A DNA stretch of 64,000 bases from Microcella indica (GTDB lineage: Bacteria; Actinomycetota; Actinomycetes; Actinomycetales; Microbacteriaceae). The translations under genes and the position numbers were made by a program. Within the stretch, counting starts at the first letter, position 1; each line of letters starts with the position of its first letter. Location: positions 620,001 through 684,000 of the forward strand of contig NZ_CP058670.1 in assembly GCF_013414345.1 (NCBI RefSeq). The letters run 5' to 3'. Below the pieces are notes generated by a model. It worked only from the letters and a program-made list of their open reading frames with translations. It was not told the origin of the DNA and did no database searches. Below, piece after piece: positions 19,480 to 28,653 of the stretch.

Positions 19480-20964
19480 ATGCGTGTCGTCGTCACCATC
19501 GTGATGTCAGCGGTGCTCGTGGCCGCCCCCGTGAGCGCGACCGCCGCCGAGGTCGACTCCGTCGAGCCGGGCCTGGTCGCGAGCGCGCCGGACGAGCACC
19601 GCGAACTCGACCCGGCCGCGGGCACGATGACGCCGGGCACGGCCGCGTCGGCATCGGGCCTGCTGCCCGCCGCGGGGGTCTACGAGTCGGAGCGCGCCCT
19701 CATCCTCCAGAAGACGAACGACCTGCGCGCGACGCGGGGTCTGCCGCCGCTGCGTCTCAACGCCGCCCTCAACGACATCGCGCAGGACTGGTCGGTGCAG
19801 CAGGCGCGCACCTCCCGCATGTCCCACCGGCCCGGCTTCCACCTGCTCTACCCCTCCGGATGGTCGCGTGCGGCCGAGAATGTCGCCGCGGGCTACAGCC
19901 CCAGCGCGGTCGTGGATGCGTGGGCCGGCTCCTCGGGTCACCGCGCCAACATGCTCGCCAACCACACCGACATCGGCATCGGTGTCGCCGTGAGCTCGAC
20001 CGGCCGCCTCTACTACACGCAGAACTTCGGCCGATACGCGAGTGCGCCGCCGACCCCACCCGGTGATGTCTACCGGCTCTCGGGCAGCGACCGCTTCGCG
20101 ACCTCCGCCCAGATCTCCTCCCGCACCTTCCCGTCGGGTGCGAGCACCGTCTACGTCGCGTCGGGTCTCGACTTCCCGGACGCCCTGAGCGCTGCGGCCC
20201 TCGCGGGCGCGGCAGACGCGCCCCTGCTGCTCGTCACGCGCTCCTCGGTGCCCTCGGTGATCCTGCGCGAACTGCGGCGCCTCGACCCCGACCGCATCGT
20301 CGTGGCGGGCGGCTCCGGCGTCGTCACCTCCGCCGTCATCTCCCGACTGCGCACGGTTGCCGCTGATGTGGATCGCGTGGCCGGTGCGACCCGGTACGAC
20401 ACCTCCCGCAGGCTCGCCCTCGACTCCTACGGCGGCGTCGGCGCTCCCGTCGTCTACATCGCGACCGGGGCGGGGTATGCGGATGCGCTCGCCGCCGGCC
20501 CTGCTGCCGCCTCCGTCGACGCACCCGTCGTGCTCGTGCCCGGCGCGTCCCGCTCCGCCGATTCGGCGACCCTCGCGCTGCTGCGCCAGCTGGACACGGA
20601 TCGGGTCGTGATCGTGGGCGGTACGGGTGCCGTCTCGTCGGGCATCCAGCGATCGCTGGCCGCGGCTGGGCTGGGTGTCGAGCGCATCGCGGGTGCCGAC
20701 CGCTACGCGACCGCGGCGCTCATCGGCGCCGCGCACTTCCCGGATGCTCCGCGCGGGTACCTCGCGACAGGCACGGGCTTCGCCGACGCGCTCTCGGGCG
20801 GTGCCGCCGCCGGCGCACTGGGAGCGCCCCTGTTCACCGTGCGACCGGGGTGCGTGCCGTCGCAGGCCCACTCGGCGCTGCGCGCGCAGAACCCCGACGA
20901 CCTCGTGCTGCTCGGCGGCCTCGGTGCGCTCTCCCCTCGCGTGGCGGGGTTCTACCGCTGCTGA
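19480..20964 (+). CDS. secreted CAP-domain protein with cell wall binding repeats
   Basis: 494-aa exported protein. Signal peptide [23 protein letters not shown] is followed by a CAP/SCP-like domain at about residues 60-180 ([54 protein letters not shown]). Three cell wall binding 2 repeats (about 195-494) follow, each with a R(F/Y)(A/D)T(S/A) start and FPDALS or YADALA blocks. It probably sits in the cell wall. ATG at 19480 is favoured by a GGGGGGA site 9 bases upstream; GTG at 19474 is an alternative. A TAGACT box at 19365-19370 may be its promoter. Confidence 0.9.
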   Translation: MRVVVTIVMSAVLVAAPVSATAAEVDSVEPGLVASAPDEHRELDPAAGTMTPGTAASASGLLPAAGVYESERALILQKTNDLRATRGLPPLRLNAALNDIAQDWSVQQARTSRMSHRPGFHLLYPSGWSRAAENVAAGYSPSAVVDAWAGSSGHRANMLANHTDIGIGVAVSSTGRLYYTQNFGRYASAPPTPPGDVYRLSGSDRFATSAQISSRTFPSGASTVYVASGLDFPDALSAAALAGAADAPLLLVTRSSVPSVILRELRRLDPDRIVVAGGSGVVTSAVISRLRTVAADVDRVAGATRYDTSRRLALDSYGGVGAPVVYIATGAGYADALAAGPAAASVDAPVVLVPGASRSADSATLALLRQLDTDRVVIVGGTGAVSSGIQRSLAAAGLGVERIAGADRYATAALIGAAHFPDAPRGYLATGTGFADALSGGAAAGALGAPLFTVRPGCVPSQAHSALRAQNPDDLVLLGGLGALSPRVAGFYRC

Positions 20965-21028
20965 GCCGGGGCTCTCGCGCGCGGTCGATCGACGGCCGGG
21001 CATCCCGCACCGCCTAGACTGGCTCCCC

Positions 21029-22528
21029 GTGACCAGCCCCGCCTTCTCCACCGCCACCGGCGCCGACGTTCGCGTGCGCTTCTGCCCGTCGCCGACCGGA
21101 ACCCCGCACGTCGGGCTCATTCGCACGGCCCTGTTCAACTGGGCGTACGCGCGCCACACGGGCGGCACGATGGTGTTCCGCATCGAGGACACCGACGCGG
21201 CACGCGACAGCGAGGAGAGCTACCACCAGCTGCTCGACGGCCTGCGCTGGCTCGGCATCGAGTGGGACGAGGGCGTCGAGACGGGCGGGCCGCACGCGCC
21301 ATACCGGCAGTCGGAGCGCTCGAGCATCTACCGCGCCATCATCGAGCAGCTCACCGCCTCGGGCCACCTGTACGAGAGCTACCTCACGGGCGAGGAGATC
21401 GAGGCCCGCAACGTCGCCGCCGGTCGCGACCCGAAGATGGGCTACGACAACTCGGAGCGCGACCTCACCGACGAGCAGAAGGCCGCCTACCGGGCCGAGG
21501 GCCGCGAGCCCGCGATGCGCTTGCGCGTACCCGACAGCGAGCTGAGCTTCACCGACCTCGTGCGCGGCGAGATCACCTTCCCCGCCGGCAGCTTCACCGA
21601 CTTCGTCGTCGTGCGCCCCAACGGAGCCCCGCTGTACACCTTCGTCAACCCCGTCGACGACGCGCTCATGGGCATCACCCACGTGCTGCGCGGGGAGGAC
21701 CTGCTGTCGTCGACGCCGCGCCAGATCGCGCTGTACCACGCGCTCATCGAGATCGGCATCGCGCAGGCGATCCCGCAGTTCGGCCACCTGCCGTACGTCA
21801 TGGGGGAGGGCAACAAGAAGCTCTCCAAGCGCGACCCCGCCTCGAACCTGTTCCACCACCGCGAGCGCGGCTTCATCCGCGAGGGACTGCTCAACTACCT
21901 GTCGCTGCTCGGCTGGTCGCTCACGCACGACCGCGACGTGTTCACGATGGACGAGATGGTCGCCGCGTTCGACATCGCCGACGTCAACCCCAATCCGGCG
22001 CGCTTCGACCTCGCCAAGGCGGAATCGATCAACGGCGACCACGTGAGGATGCTCGGTCTCGACGACTTCGTCGAGCGCAGCATCCCGTACTGCGCCGATG
22101 CAGGCCTCTTCAACGAGGTGCCGCGCCCGGCCGAGCGCGAGCTGCTCACGGCGGCCGCGCCGCTCGTGCAGGAGCGCGTCGGGCTGCTCGGTGAGGTGCC
22201 CGGCATGGTCGCGTTCCTCTTCACCGCCGACGACGCGCTCGAGATCGAGCCGGACGCCGCCGCGAGCCTCAAGGACGACGCGGCCGCCGTGCTCGACGCG
22301 GGCGTTGCGGCGCTCGAGCCGCTCGACGACTTCACGACCGCGGCCATCGAGGAGGCCCTGCGCGCAGCTCTCGTCGACGGGCTCGGCCTCAAGCCGCGCC
22401 TCGCGTTCGGGCCGTTGCGCGTCGCCGTGTCGGGGCGCCGCGTGAGCCCGCCGCTCTTCGAGTCGATGGAGCTGCTCGGCCGCGAGTCGACCCTCGCACG
22501 CCTGCGCGCCCTCCGAGCAACCCTCTAG
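21029..22528 (+). CDS. gltX: glutamate--tRNA ligase
   Basis: 499-aa class I aminoacyl-tRNA synthetase charging tRNA-Glu, discriminating or not being unknown. The HIGH-like motif is [19 protein letters not shown] and the KMSKS-like motif is [10 protein letters not shown]. The anticodon-binding domain is C-terminal from about residue 340. GTG at 21029 follows a TAGACT -10 box (21015-21020) by 8 bases, pointing to a very short or absent leader. It is convergent with the next gene across a palindromic terminator. Confidence 0.96.
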   Translation: MTSPAFSTATGADVRVRFCPSPTGTPHVGLIRTALFNWAYARHTGGTMVFRIEDTDAARDSEESYHQLLDGLRWLGIEWDEGVETGGPHAPYRQSERSSIYRAIIEQLTASGHLYESYLTGEEIEARNVAAGRDPKMGYDNSERDLTDEQKAAYRAEGREPAMRLRVPDSELSFTDLVRGEITFPAGSFTDFVVVRPNGAPLYTFVNPVDDALMGITHVLRGEDLLSSTPRQIALYHALIEIGIAQAIPQFGHLPYVMGEGNKKLSKRDPASNLFHHRERGFIREGLLNYLSLLGWSLTHDRDVFTMDEMVAAFDIADVNPNPARFDLAKAESINGDHVRMLGLDDFVERSIPYCADAGLFNEVPRPAERELLTAAAPLVQERVGLLGEVPGMVAFLFTADDALEIEPDAAASLKDDAAAVLDAGVAALEPLDDFTTAAIEEALRAALVDGLGLKPRLAFGPLRVAVSGRRVSPPLFESMELLGRESTLARLRALRATL

Positions 22529-22566
22529 CAGCCCCCCGGTCGTCACGTCCCTCGACCCCGCTGTGG

Positions 22567-22640
22567 GCCAGATCTGGCGCAGAGGGGCGCGTGCGCTCAG
22601 AGCCGAGCGCCCTTTCGCGCCAGATCTGGCGCGAAAGGGC
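22567..22640. repeat. GCCAGATCTGGC palindromic element pair and bidirectional terminator
   Basis: Two copies of GCCAGATCTGGC (22567-22578 and 22619-22630) face each other. The second is the centre of a perfect 32-base palindrome at 22609-22640 whose left arm is GCCCTTTCGCGCCAGA. It lies between convergent gltX and the cytochrome b gene and overlaps the latter's stop by one base, so it probably terminates both. The same core with the flank RCRAAWGGGCGCT recurs at 63869 and 63976, which makes this a dispersed family. Confidence 0.75.
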
Positions 22641-23575
22641 TACGCGGGTGGGGCGGGGAGGCGGCGCACGTCGGCGACGCGCTCGGCGATGGACGCCTGC
22701 GTAGGCGGGCGCAGCAGCACCCAGGCGACGGCCATGACGATGGTCGAGGCGGCGAAGACGGCGAAGCCGAGCCAGCTCTCCGAGTCCTCGACGCCCGCGT
22801 ACATGCCGTTGAGGTTCTCGCGCATGCCCGTGAGCAGCACGAGACCGACGTGCACGACCGTGAAGGCCAGGTAGTACCAGAGAACCCAGGCGTGGGTGCG
22901 CCGAGCGGTGACGTCGCCGAGGAGGCCCGTGGCGCGCATCCAGCCGCGGGGCCAGACGGGCGAGAGGCGCAGCCCGGTGAGGAGCGCGAGAGGCGCGGCG
23001 ACGAACACCGTCGCGGAGTAGAACAGCACCTGCAGGCTGTTGTAGCTGCGCCAGCTGTCGTGCGCCGGCCAGTCGAGCGAGAGATACTGCACGCCCGCCG
23101 AGACGGCGTTCGGTACGACTGCCCATTCAGTCGGCAGCAGGCGCGCCCAGTGCCCGCTCGCGAGCAGCAGCACGAGGTACACGAGGCCCGTCACGACCCA
23201 CAGGGCGACGACGGCCAGGTGCCACCAGGTGTGGATGCCGAGCCGCTGAGGCGCTCGTGCCGTGCGCAGCAGGCCGCGGTTGCGCCGCGTGACGAAGGCG
23301 ATCGGTCGCGTGCGGGAGCGGATGTGCAGGCCCGAGCTCACGATGAAGAGCAGGAAGAACGCATTCAGGTAGTGGGTCCAGCTCAGCCAAGCCGGGAATC
23401 CCTCGGGGGTGCCGGGCGGCGGCGCGACCGTGCCGGGGTAGTCGGTGAGGAAGGCGGCTCCGGTCGTCGTGTCCCGCCACCAGCGGGCGAGCAGCACGGC
23501 CGCCGCGAGCGCGAGCAGTGCGGCAGCGGCTGCGACCACGAGGACGCGTCGGCGGCGGGGTCTCGCGTCGGGCAC
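22640..23575 (-). CDS. cytochrome b/b6 domain membrane protein
   Basis: 311-aa integral membrane protein of the di-haem cytochrome b561/formate dehydrogenase-gamma-like group. Likely haem-ligand histidines sit in hydrophobic stretches: HYLNAFFLLFIVSSGLHIR, IHTWWHLAVVALWVVTGL, and THAWVLWYYLAFTVVHVGLVL. Such proteins pass electrons between the quinone pool and an oxidoreductase, often a molybdenum enzyme, but none is adjacent here. GTG at 23575 is chosen; an upstream in-frame extension is Arg/Pro-rich and unlikely. Its partner is unknown. Confidence 0.8.
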   Translation of the reverse strand: MPDARPRRRRVLVVAAAAALLALAAAVLLARWWRDTTTGAAFLTDYPGTVAPPPGTPEGFPAWLSWTHYLNAFFLLFIVSSGLHIRSRTRPIAFVTRRNRGLLRTARAPQRLGIHTWWHLAVVALWVVTGLVYLVLLLASGHWARLLPTEWAVVPNAVSAGVQYLSLDWPAHDSWRSYNSLQVLFYSATVFVAAPLALLTGLRLSPVWPRGWMRATGLLGDVTARRTHAWVLWYYLAFTVVHVGLVLLTGMRENLNGMYAGVEDSESWLGFAVFAASTIVMAVAWVLLRPPTQASIAERVADVRRLPAPPA

Positions 23576-23692
23576 CCCTCTACAGTAGTCGTCGACGAGT
23601 GGGGGCGCGGTGAGCGGCGGCCGGGCATCCGGCACCGTGTCGACGCGCGAGCGTTCGTCGCAGCAGGGGGAGTCGCGGTGGGAGAATGACGC

Positions 23693-24364
23693 ATGGCCAC
23701 CCTGAACCCGCACCGCCCCGAGTGGGTGCGCTGGATCCCGGCCGCGATCCTTCTGGTCATCATTGTCGGCGCGGTGCTCGTGGCCGCGATCATGGGGCCG
23801 CGACTCGCAGCGGGACCGGGTCCCGCCGGCGAGGACCAGGTGACCGACCTCAACTGGTCGGTGTTCACCGAGCAGGGTCTGCGCTTCATCGATGACGCGC
23901 GAACCCCGCGCATCGACCTGAGCTCGCCGCCGGTCGACGCCGCCGAGCTCGGATTGCCCGAGGACGGCTCCCTCACGGTCGGCCCGCACCCGACGGGTCT
24001 CGACTACCGACTCGTGCTCATCGCGACCGAAGGCGAGCCGAACGGCGCGCTCTTCACGACACCGCAGTTCACGGTGACGACGGCAGGGGGTCAGCTCGCC
24101 TCGGTGCGCGTGGAGGAGCGGGGCTCGCTCACCTTCACCAACGCCTTCCTCGAGGTGAGTGAGCGCGTGCCTGATCTGGGCCTCACCGCTCCGCCCGCTC
24201 GCGATCTCGCGCAGGCGATCTCGGATGCGCGCGAGACCGGGCGCCCCGAGGTCGTGAGGTCCGACACGGGATCGGCGGCGGGCATGGACGTCGTCGCCGA
24301 GGTGACGTGCTTCGGGGCCGGCTTCTGCCAGGTGTCGTATCTCGTCACTCCGGCGGTAGGGTAA
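23693..24364 (+). CDS. hypothetical membrane-anchored protein
   Basis: 223-aa protein with one N-terminal membrane helix (about residues 15-36, WIPAAILLVIIVGAVLVAAIM) and an extracellular region of about 185 residues with no recognised family. Two cysteines (ECTCFGAGFCQV region near residue 207) may form a disulfide. It is divergent from the cytochrome b gene, separated by 117 bases, and ends 34 bases before tRNA-Gln. It is the last core gene before the island. Confidence 0.75.
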   Translation: MATLNPHRPEWVRWIPAAILLVIIVGAVLVAAIMGPRLAAGPGPAGEDQVTDLNWSVFTEQGLRFIDDARTPRIDLSSPPVDAAELGLPEDGSLTVGPHPTGLDYRLVLIATEGEPNGALFTTPQFTVTTAGGQLASVRVEERGSLTFTNAFLEVSERVPDLGLTAPPARDLAQAISDARETGRPEVVRSDTGSAAGMDVVAEVTCFGAGFCQVSYLVTPAVG

Positions 24365-24398
24365 ACTCGCAACTCGGTCCGGCTCCGGCTGGAACCGG

Positions 24399-24473
24399 TG
24401 GGGTATGGTGTAATTGGCAACACGGCTGATTCTGGTTCAGTTGTTCTTGGTTCGAGTCCAGGTACCCCAGCCA
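24399..24473 (+). tRNA. tRNA-Gln (anticodon CUG)
   Basis: Complete cloverleaf: acceptor TGGGGTA pairs TACCCCA, D-arm GTGTAATTGGCAAC, anticodon loop TTCTGGT giving CTG, T-arm with GGTTCGAGTCC, discriminator G at 24470 and an encoded CCA (24471-24473). The last 37 bases are repeated at 45140-45176, so this gene is the integration site of the island that follows. Confidence 0.96.
24437..24473 (+). repeat. attL: tRNA-Gln 3' end
   Basis: Begins TCAGTTGTTCTTGGTTCGAG and runs through the anticodon-stem 3' side, T-arm, acceptor and CCA. It is identical to 45140-45176 except for one base (G at 24462, A in the other copy). This is the classic crossover segment for a tyrosine-recombinase integrative element. 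Confidence 0.88.
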
Positions 24474-24530
24474 GATAGGTCTTACTCAAACCGCGCACAA
24501 GCGAACTAGAGCCGGACCTCTCGGAAGTCG

Positions 24531-24556
24531 AAACCCCCGTCTGAATAGGGGGTTTT
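24531..24556 (+). terminator. Rho-independent terminator downstream of tRNA-Gln
   Basis: AAACCCCC-GTCTGAATA-GGGGGTTTT: a 5-7 base stem followed by a T-run, 58 bases after the tRNA. It lies inside the island, just beyond attL. Confidence 0.75.
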
Positions 24557-24719
24557 CGTTGTTAATTTTGATCTGCGCCTGCTCGTCGTCGAAGTAGTGA
24601 TTACGCATGTCGCGCACCATGCTGTTCGCGCGAGTCCACCCCCTACGTGTCAGGGTTGGGTGAGTCCACCGGTTCATAGCAAGTCCGCCTTGTAGGGCGT
24701 TGAAGGATCACCTGTTTCG

Positions 24720-25157
24720 ATGAGTATTGTTTCCCCAGTCGTGCTGGCCGCGGCGGAGGATGGAGTCGTGAGCTCCTCCTCGGTCCCTGATGGTCCGACG
24801 CGTCGTCGGTCGTTCACGCCGGCGCAAAAGTTGAAGTATCTGTCCGAGTACGAGACCGCGTGCGAGACCGGTCAGGGCGGTGCGTTCCTGCGCCAGCAGG
24901 GCCTGTACTCGTCGTTGATCTCGGAGTGGCGCCGCCAGCGTGACGCGGGCCTGCTGGAGGGTAAGAGCCCAGGCGAAAGCGTCGGGCGGCCCACTGCCGT
25001 GCAGGCTGAGAATGCCCGGTTGAAGGCGCAGCTGCGTGGGGCCGAGAAGGAGCGTGATACTGCGGAGGCCGCGCTGGAGATCATGGGAAAACTGCACGCG
25101 CTCTTGGAGCAGATCTCCGAGAGCGCGGACCCCGAAGAGCCGCGCAAGAAGCGCTGA
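24720..25157 (+). CDS. IS3-type transposase, first ORF (HTH protein)
   Basis: 145-aa protein of the orfA class. It has a helix-turn-helix region at about residues 28-70 (FTPAQKLKYLSEYETACE ... LISEWRRQRDAGLLEG) and a C-terminal coiled coil (ENARLKAQLRGAEKERDTAEAALEIMGKL) that usually mediates dimerisation. It overlaps orfB by one base (TGATG). The protein appears complete, but its partner transposase is interrupted. Confidence 0.8.
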   Translation: MSIVSPVVLAAAEDGVVSSSSVPDGPTRRRSFTPAQKLKYLSEYETACETGQGGAFLRQQGLYSSLISEWRRQRDAGLLEGKSPGESVGRPTAVQAENARLKAQLRGAEKERDTAEAALEIMGKLHALLEQISESADPEEPRKKR

Positions 25158-25349
25158 TGGGCACCTACGTCGAGCTGACCAGCGCGGGCGTCCCGACCCG
25201 GCAGGCCGCGGCGTTGACCGGGGTGCCACGCGCGACCGCGACCCGTCTCGTCGCCCGCCAGCGCAAACCCGACCCGGAACCAGCGCCACCGCGTCCGGCG
25301 CCGGTGAACAAGCTCTCGCGCGCCGAGCGGGCGGTGGTGCTGGCGGTGT
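25157..25349 (+). pseudogene. IS3-type transposase orfB, 5' fragment
   Basis: MGTYVELTSAGVPTRQAAAL begins a typical orfB N-terminal HTH region. The homologous reading stops after LSRAERAVVLAV at 25349, where unrelated IS21 DNA begins; the frame then runs on as non-homologous sequence to 25477. The missing part resumes at 39929 in the same frame (RAVVLAVLNSDEFVDKPP). Joining the two pieces would restore a full transposase. Confidence 0.8.
25326..25349 (+). repeat. 24-bp direct repeat, left copy (split point of the IS)
   Basis: Starts AGCGGGCGGTGGTGCTGGCG and is identical to 39929-39952. The two copies bound the 14.6 kb insert and both encode RAVVLAV in the transposase frame. Confidence 0.9.
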
Positions 25350-26280
25350 GGCGTAGTGGGAGATGTCGCGGACGAACACGTCCGGCCCGACGACCGTTCC
25401 GCCGCCAGGTTTGCGCGTTGACGCGGCCGGGGTCACCGGCCGGGGCTTCTTGGTGTCGCTGTCGATCCCGGCCATGAGGCGCTTGAGCGTCGTGTAGGTG
25501 GCGTGCCCGCCCCGGTTCACGAGCTCCTGGCAGGCGGCTTCGAGGCGTTCCCGGTTCTGCTTCCCGAGCCGGTTCAGGATGTTCTGGCAGTCCAGGTAGC
25601 CTTGCGCTTCGATTCGCTGCCGGTCCAGGATCTGCTCGATGACCTGCACGGTCGCCGGTCCGAAGCTGCGGGCCCGGTCAGTGAACCAGCGCCTGGACCA
25701 GAGCCCGTCGATGTTCCGGTGCTGCGGCGGGACATGCTCCGCCAGCGTCGAGTACTGACCCTTCCGGCCCTGCAGCCTCGGGTGCTCGCAGACGATGTCG
25801 TGCCCGTCGAACACCGTCACCCGCGTCGTGGTCAGCCGGACCCGCAGTAGCCGTCCCGCCAGCGCGTAGGGGACGGAATACCGCTGCGAGTCGGCGGTGA
25901 CGTGGTAGTTCCGGCCGGCCTTCAGCTCCTTCCAATCGACTTCCTCGAAACGGGTATCGGGCAGCGAGCCGAGCAGGTGGGCCTCTTCGGCTTCGAACCG
26001 TTCCCACCGGGTCGTATCGTCCGCGCGGCGCAGATCGTGGTTGATCTCCCGGACCCGTTCCTCGATCGCGTCGTTGAGCTCCGCGAGGCTCGTGAAGACG
26101 TCGTCTTCGAGGTAGCCGATGACCCGCTTGTTCACCACGTTCACCGCGTTTTCGGCAGCAGCCTTGTCTCGTGGCTTGCGGGATCTGGCCGGGACGATCG
26201 CCGTGCCGTAGTGATCGGCGAGCTGCTGATACCTCGCGTTCACGACCCGCTCCGCGTCGCCCTTGTGCCGCTGATGCGTC
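25350..26280 (-). pseudogene. IS21 family transposase IstA, C-terminal fragment
   Basis: Minus-strand remnant of an IstA-type transposase covering the end of the DDE core and the C-terminal Mu-like domain. Recognisable blocks are ARYQQLADHYGTAIVPARSR, KPRDKAAAENAVNVVNKRVI and YSVPYALAGRLLRVR. The N-terminal half is missing: at about 26280 the sequence changes into an IS630 fragment. The 3' end is cut at DISHYA where the split IS3 element begins. No IstB gene is present. Confidence 0.85.
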
Positions 26281-26282
26281 GA

Positions 26283-26449
26283 GGGATCTGGGACTTCTCG
26301 TCCACGCACAACACGATCGCGTTCTCCGGCGGGCACAAGTACAAGCCCACGACGTCGGTGACCTTCCCGACCAGCTCGGGATCGGTGGAGAACTTGAACG
26401 TCTCACTGCGCCACGGCTGCACCCCGTACTTGCGCCATGCGCTCGTCAA
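26283..26449 (-). pseudogene. IS630 family transposase fragment
   Basis: Encodes WRKYGVQPWRSETFKFSTDP and VVGLYLCPPENAIVLCVDEK, the segment of IS630 transposases leading into the first catalytic Asp (CVDEKSQ). Both ends are lost. It abuts the IS21 fragment, so reading continues into a chimeric, meaningless frame. Confidence 0.8.
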
Positions 26450-26476
26450 GTTTTTGAGACAGTTTGATTGGTTTTC

Positions 26477-26780
26477 TTATGCGGCCACGGGTTCGCGGTC
26501 GCGGGCGTGATGTGCTGCTCGCGCAGCGGCGGGGCTGATGCCGCCGTTGTGGCGGTGGGGCCGCCGGCGGTTGTACCAAGCCTCGATGTATTCCATGACC
26601 GCGGTCCGGGCCGAGAGATGGTTCGAGAAGCTCTGCTGGTGGAACATCTCGGTCTTCAGGTGGGAGAAGAACGACTCGGCCACGGCGTTGTCCCAGCACA
26701 CGCCAACGGCGCCCATCGACTGGGTGATGCCGTTCGAGACGCACCAGTCCTGGAACTGGGTCGAGGTGTATTGACTAGGT
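26477..26780 (-). pseudogene. IS3 family transposase orfB, C-terminal fragment
   Basis: About 100 residues of an rve-type integrase core with the conserved GVCWDNAVAESFFSHLKTE (second Asp/Asn and Glu of the DDE triad) and IEAWYNRRRPHRHNGGISPA. The N-terminal domain is missing; the sequence changes to an IS30 fragment at 26780. It is distinct in sequence from the two other IS3-type elements in this island. Confidence 0.85.
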
Positions 26781-26893
26781 TCAACCGGTCGTTGCAACAC
26801 CAGGTTGTTGAAGTGAGCGTATCTGCTCCTCGAACACCTCGGCTGGCGTCTTCCAGTCGAGGCTTTTGCGGGGCCTGTTGTTGAGCGCGAGAG
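26781..26893 (-). pseudogene. IS30 family transposase, C-terminal fragment
   Basis: Encodes LNNRPRKSLDWKTPAEVFEE followed by QIRSLQQPGVATTG and a stop, the characteristic IS30 transposase tail. It is cut on its upstream side by insertion of the IS3 element at 26894. The other side of the IS (28227) does not continue the IS30 gene, so flanking DNA was rearranged. Confidence 0.75.
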
Positions 26894-26908
26894 TGAATCG
26901 CCCCGGGT

Positions 26909-27852
26909 TTAGTGGAGGGCGAGTTCTCCCGGCAGCGGTTGCTGTCGGGTGTTGATCTCACGGTAGTACTCCTTCTCCATCTCGATCGGGGTGAGATACC
27001 CGATCGAGGAGTGCAGGCGGTTCTCGTTGAACCAGTGCACCCAGGAAAGCGTCGCGAGCTCGAGCTGGTCGACGGTGCGGAAGGGGCCGTCGATCTTGAC
27101 GCACTCAGCCTTATAGAGCCCGATCGCCGACTCCGCCAGAGCATTGATGCTTAGGAGTCGCCCACGGTTCCGATCGAGGCGATCGCGCCGGCATCTGCGA
27201 GGCGGTCGGCGTAGCGAATTGCAGTGTATTGAGCTCCGGCGTCCGAATGTTGAATGACGCCCATGACGTCCTCGCCGGCGCGATCTCGAATCCACAGTGC
27301 CATCTCCAACGCGTCCAACGGCAGCTCGGTCGGCATCCGACCCATGGTTCTCCAGCCCACGATGCGGCGGGAGAACACGTCGGTGACGAACGCGGTGAAC
27401 GCCATGCCCGACCAGGTGGGCACGTAGGTGAAGTCCACGACCCAGAGCTGGTTCGGCCGGCAGGCGGTGAAGTCGCGGTTGACGTGGTCCTCCGGTCGCA
27501 GCGCCCTCTCGTCCGGCCTCGTGGTGATGAACTGTTTCCCGCGGCGAGTCCCGCGAAGACCCTGCTTTCGCATGAGTCGTTCGACGGTGCAGCGAGCGAC
27601 CGGGGTGCCTTCGCGGCGCAGCAGGTGCCACATCTTGCGCACCCCGCTGATCCCGCGGCCAAGCTTGCGGTCCCAGAAGACCCGCTCGATCTCGGCGATC
27701 AGCTGCTCATCGCGCACCGCTCTGGCGGAAGCGGGGCGCTTTTTGAAGGCGTAGTAACCCGACGGGGCAATCTTCACTCCGTGCTCGGTGAGCACTCGGC
27801 AGATTGGCTCGACCCCGAACCGGTCACGGTGATCGTCGATGAACTGGGTCAC
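26909..27852 (-). pseudogene. IS3 family transposase OrfB, frameshifted
   Basis: The N-terminal two-thirds read from GTG at 27852 (MTQFIDDHRDRFGVEPICRV) through the first Asp (WVVDFTYVPT) and QHSDAGAQY to GTVGDS, then hit a stop at about 27150. The expected YDNALAES motif is disrupted: the plus strand reads ATGCTT where a four-base TCGT would keep the frame, a net gain of two bases. The tail resumes in another frame as ALAESAIGLYKAECVKIDGP and ends at 26909. The second catalytic acid region is therefore lost from the product. Confidence 0.88.
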
Positions 27853-28175
27853 CAGGGAAGTCGCGGGTCGAGCTCCCGCGCGAAGAACGAGGAGGCCGCC
27901 AACAAGATCTCGTTGGCACGCTTCAGCTCACGCACTTCAGCCTCAAGATCCTTGATGCGCTTGGCCTCGCTCGTGGTCACCCCCGGCCGCTGCCCGGCAT
28001 CGATCGCGGCCTGCTTAGCCCAACCTCGAAGAGTGTCGGGGTTGACTCCGGTTCTCTGCCCGATCCGGATCACTGCCGCGTTCAGCGACAGCTCTGGATC
28101 TTCCCTCTGGGCTTCCTGCACGAGCCTGATCGCTCGCTCCCGCAACTCCTGCGGATACTTCCTTGGTGCTGGCAT
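27849..28175 (-). CDS. IS3 family transposase OrfA
   Basis: 108-aa HTH protein MPAPRKYPQELRERAIRLVQ ... ending in a leucine-zipper-like region (KRIKDLEAEVRELKRANEIL). It is standard OrfA of the IS3 family, binding the terminal repeats. Its stop overlaps the orfB start (GTGA) where programmed frameshifting normally makes OrfAB. ATG at 28175 gives the family N-terminus. Confidence 0.88.
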   Translation of the reverse strand: MPAPRKYPQELRERAIRLVQEAQREDPELSLNAAVIRIGQRTGVNPDTLRGWAKQAAIDAGQRPGVTTSEAKRIKDLEAEVRELKRANEILLAASSFFARELDPRLPW

Positions 28176-28226
28176 GACTTGATCCTCTCGGGGAATCAAG
28201 CCCTCCATCAAACCCGGGGCGATTCA

Positions 28227-28478
28227 TACCTCGACACCATCACCGACCCCGCGATCATGACCCGGGAACTCGACCTGCGCAGGGAGCACTACAACACGAT
28301 CCGGCTGCACGAGGGCATCGGCTACGTCACCCCCGACGACGAGCACCGCGGCCGCGGCCAGGCCATCCGCGACGCCCGCCGCAAGGGACTCGAACGAGCC
28401 CGCTCCAACCGGATTGCAACCCGACGGAAACTACGCCACACTACCCACAGAGAGACACCGAACGATGTGGTTAATTGA
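28227..28478 (+). pseudogene. rve-type transposase, C-terminal fragment
   Basis: Plus-strand fragment encoding LDLRREHYNTIRLHEGIGYV, TPDDEHRGRGQAIRDARRKG and a basic tail. This is the tail of an actinobacterial IS3/IS481-like transposase. It lacks all catalytic residues and begins exactly at the right repeat of the IS3 element. Confidence 0.75.
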
Positions 28479-28491
28479 AACCCCGGAATGG

Positions 28492-28652
28492 TTAATTATC
28501 TCAGACGCACCTCGGTGGAACGCGGATTCAGCGACACCAAACAGTGGCGCGGACTCGCCACCCGCTACGACAAACTCGCCCTCACCTACCGTGGCGGAGC
28601 CGTCCTGCGAGCCATCACGCTCTGGCTCAAACGGTTAGGAGACATGCCCTAG
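28492..28652 (+). pseudogene. IS5/IS4-like transposase, C-terminal fragment
   Basis: Encodes VERGFSDTKQWRGLATRYDK and LALTYRGGAVLRAITLWLKR, the YREK-type C-terminal region of IS5-family DDE transposases, then a stop at 28650-28652. Only about 50 residues remain. It directly abuts a helicase fragment on the opposite strand. Confidence 0.8.
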
Positions 28653-28653
28653 C

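Larger units (their letters stand above)
24648..25349 (+). mobile_element. IS3-type insertion sequence, left portion
   Basis: Left part of an element whose right part is 39929-40803. The proposed left end TGTCAGGGTTGGGTGAGTCC is an imperfect inverted match, with about 14 of 20 positions and one gap, to the proposed right end, read in reverse as TGTCAAGGCGGATGAGGCC. The TG...CA ends suit the IS3 family. It contains orfA intact and the first part of orfB. The break at 25349 is marked by a 24-base direct repeat with 39929-39952. No matching target duplication is seen at the outer ends. Confidence 0.65.
26894..28226 (-). mobile_element. IS3 family insertion sequence with both inverted repeats
   Basis: 1333-base element. 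Terminal inverted repeats are TGAATCGCCCCGGGTTT (26894-26910) and its exact complement at 28210-28226; similarity extends about 10 bases inward (TGGAGGGC). It carries orfA and orfB on the minus strand in the usual overlapping order. orfB is broken, so the element is probably inactive without help in trans. No target-site duplication can be called because the flanks belong to different IS remnants. Confidence 0.88.

Noticed and set aside
24486-24677. Short minus-strand frame after tRNA-Gln that might be an integrase remnant
   Set aside because: It crosses the terminator, contains no recombinase motif (no R..H-x-x-R..Y), and shows no family match by eye.
24708-26336. 542-aa minus-strand frame as one intact transposase
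   Set aside because: It is a chimera: IS21 IstA residues run into the antisense of the split IS3 orfA/orfB at 25350, and into IS630 DNA at the other end.
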